A stretch of DNA of 64,000 nt from Vibrio mimicus CAIM 602 (GTDB taxonomy: Bacteria; Pseudomonadota; Gammaproteobacteria; Enterobacterales; Vibrionaceae), in NCBI RefSeq assembly GCF_000338875.1, contig NZ_AOMO01000099.1, positions 1 to 64,000 of the forward strand, written 5' to 3'. The notes under the pieces were generated by a model. The model was not told the origin of the DNA, made no database searches, and saw only the letters and a list, made by a program, of their open reading frames with translations. Positions 63,831 through 64,000 of the stretch are shown here, piece by piece. Both the position numbers and the translations under genes were made by a program. Numbering within the stretch: position 1 is the stretch's first letter; the number at the start of each line of letters is the position of its first letter.

Positions 63831-64000
63831 ATGGCAATCAAAGTCGGAATTAATGGATTTGGTCGTATTGGGCGTTTGGCTCTGAGAGCTTCGTTTGATT
63901 GGCCTGAGATTGAATTTGTACAGATCAATGATGTGGCGGGCGATGCTGCAACATTGGCACACCTTTTAGAATTCGATTCGGTACAAGGTCGTTGGCACCA
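63831..64000 (+). CDS. ArsJ-associated glyceraldehyde-3-phosphate dehydrogenase, 5' part
   Basis: The first 56 codons of a GAPDH: GINGFGRIGRLALRA, the NAD-binding motif, and DVAGDAATLAHLLEFDSVQGRW. The segment DWPEIEFVQIND and placement behind arsR match GAPDH of the arsenate-resistance type, which makes 1-arseno-3-phosphoglycerate for the exporter ArsJ. It is cut by the window end. AGGAAAAAGGAAG precedes ATG. Confidence 0.85.
   Translation, partial: MAIKVGINGFGRIGRLALRASFDWPEIEFVQINDVAGDAATLAHLLEFDSVQGRWH

Overview
The window looks like a chromosome segment of a Vibrio from the V. cholerae / V. mimicus clade. The gene order metG-mrp-udk-asmA-btuR-ptp-fadL-fadL-sigma/anti-sigma-fadIJ-rssB-apt-dnaX-ybaB-recR-sohB-tesB, then 4.5S RNA and an arsR-gapdh pair, is what I recall for V. 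cholerae chromosome 1. The aerobactin cluster, with its own FhuCDB-like transporter, is the arrangement I recall for V. mimicus. A Vibrio-type ERIC element and TonB/Fur iron-uptake genes agree. The species call is inference from gene content; no alignment was run.

Layout. (1) 1-9.4 kb: truncated PAS-GGDEF protein (minus), CBS protein, ZntA metal-exporting ATPase behind a MerR-type promoter, uridine phosphorylase with CRP-like sites, an unknown membrane-anchored protein, metG, mrp. (2) 9.4-22.3 kb: complete ERIC element, udk, asmA, cobalamin adenosyltransferase, LMW phosphatase, two fadL genes (one frameshifted), an ECF sigma/anti-sigma pair, an orphan terminator that suggests a small RNA, and fadI-fadJ behind a FadR-like site. 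(3) 22.3-39.2 kb: nitroreductase, LysR regulator, frameshifted rssB-like regulator, a 43-residue membrane peptide coupled to ybaN, apt, dnaX with a programmed-frameshift heptamer, ybaB, frameshifted recR, YkgJ/YcgN proteins, yciK, sohB, a PLP enzyme opposite an Lrp regulator, tesB, a YbaY-like lipoprotein, atl, a membrane protein, and a GGDEF protein with two periplasmic binding domains. (4) 39.3-39.4 kb: 4.5S/SRP RNA. (5) about 39.5-63.3 kb: accessory block: a frameshifted lipoprotein plus helical partner, DUF1254 protein with divergent frameshifted LysR, AraC, NrtS plus a soluble chemoreceptor, the complete aerobactin system (iucABCD-iutA, FhuBDC-type importer, MFS protein, FhuF-type reductase, three candidate Fur boxes), and a MarR-controlled operon of DsbA-like oxidoreductase, paired SMR exporters and a deaminase. 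(6) 63.4 kb to end: arsR and the start of an ArsJ-associated GAPDH.

How the parts work together. IucD, IucB, IucA and IucC make aerobactin from lysine and citrate, IutA takes ferri-aerobactin across the outer membrane, the FhuD/B/C-like proteins carry it inward, the FhuF-like protein probably reduces the iron, and the MFS protein may export the siderophore; Fur would coordinate all of it. FadL, FadI and FadJ form a fatty-acid uptake and beta-oxidation set with FadR-like sites.

Caution. Six genes are interrupted by apparent small indels, mostly one base missing from a short homopolymer (fadL copy 2, rssB-like, recR, a lipoprotein, a LysR regulator, a deaminase). That pattern, and the hit in recR, suggest sequencing or assembly error in at least some cases. 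I found no tRNA, CRISPR array, integrase or transposase.
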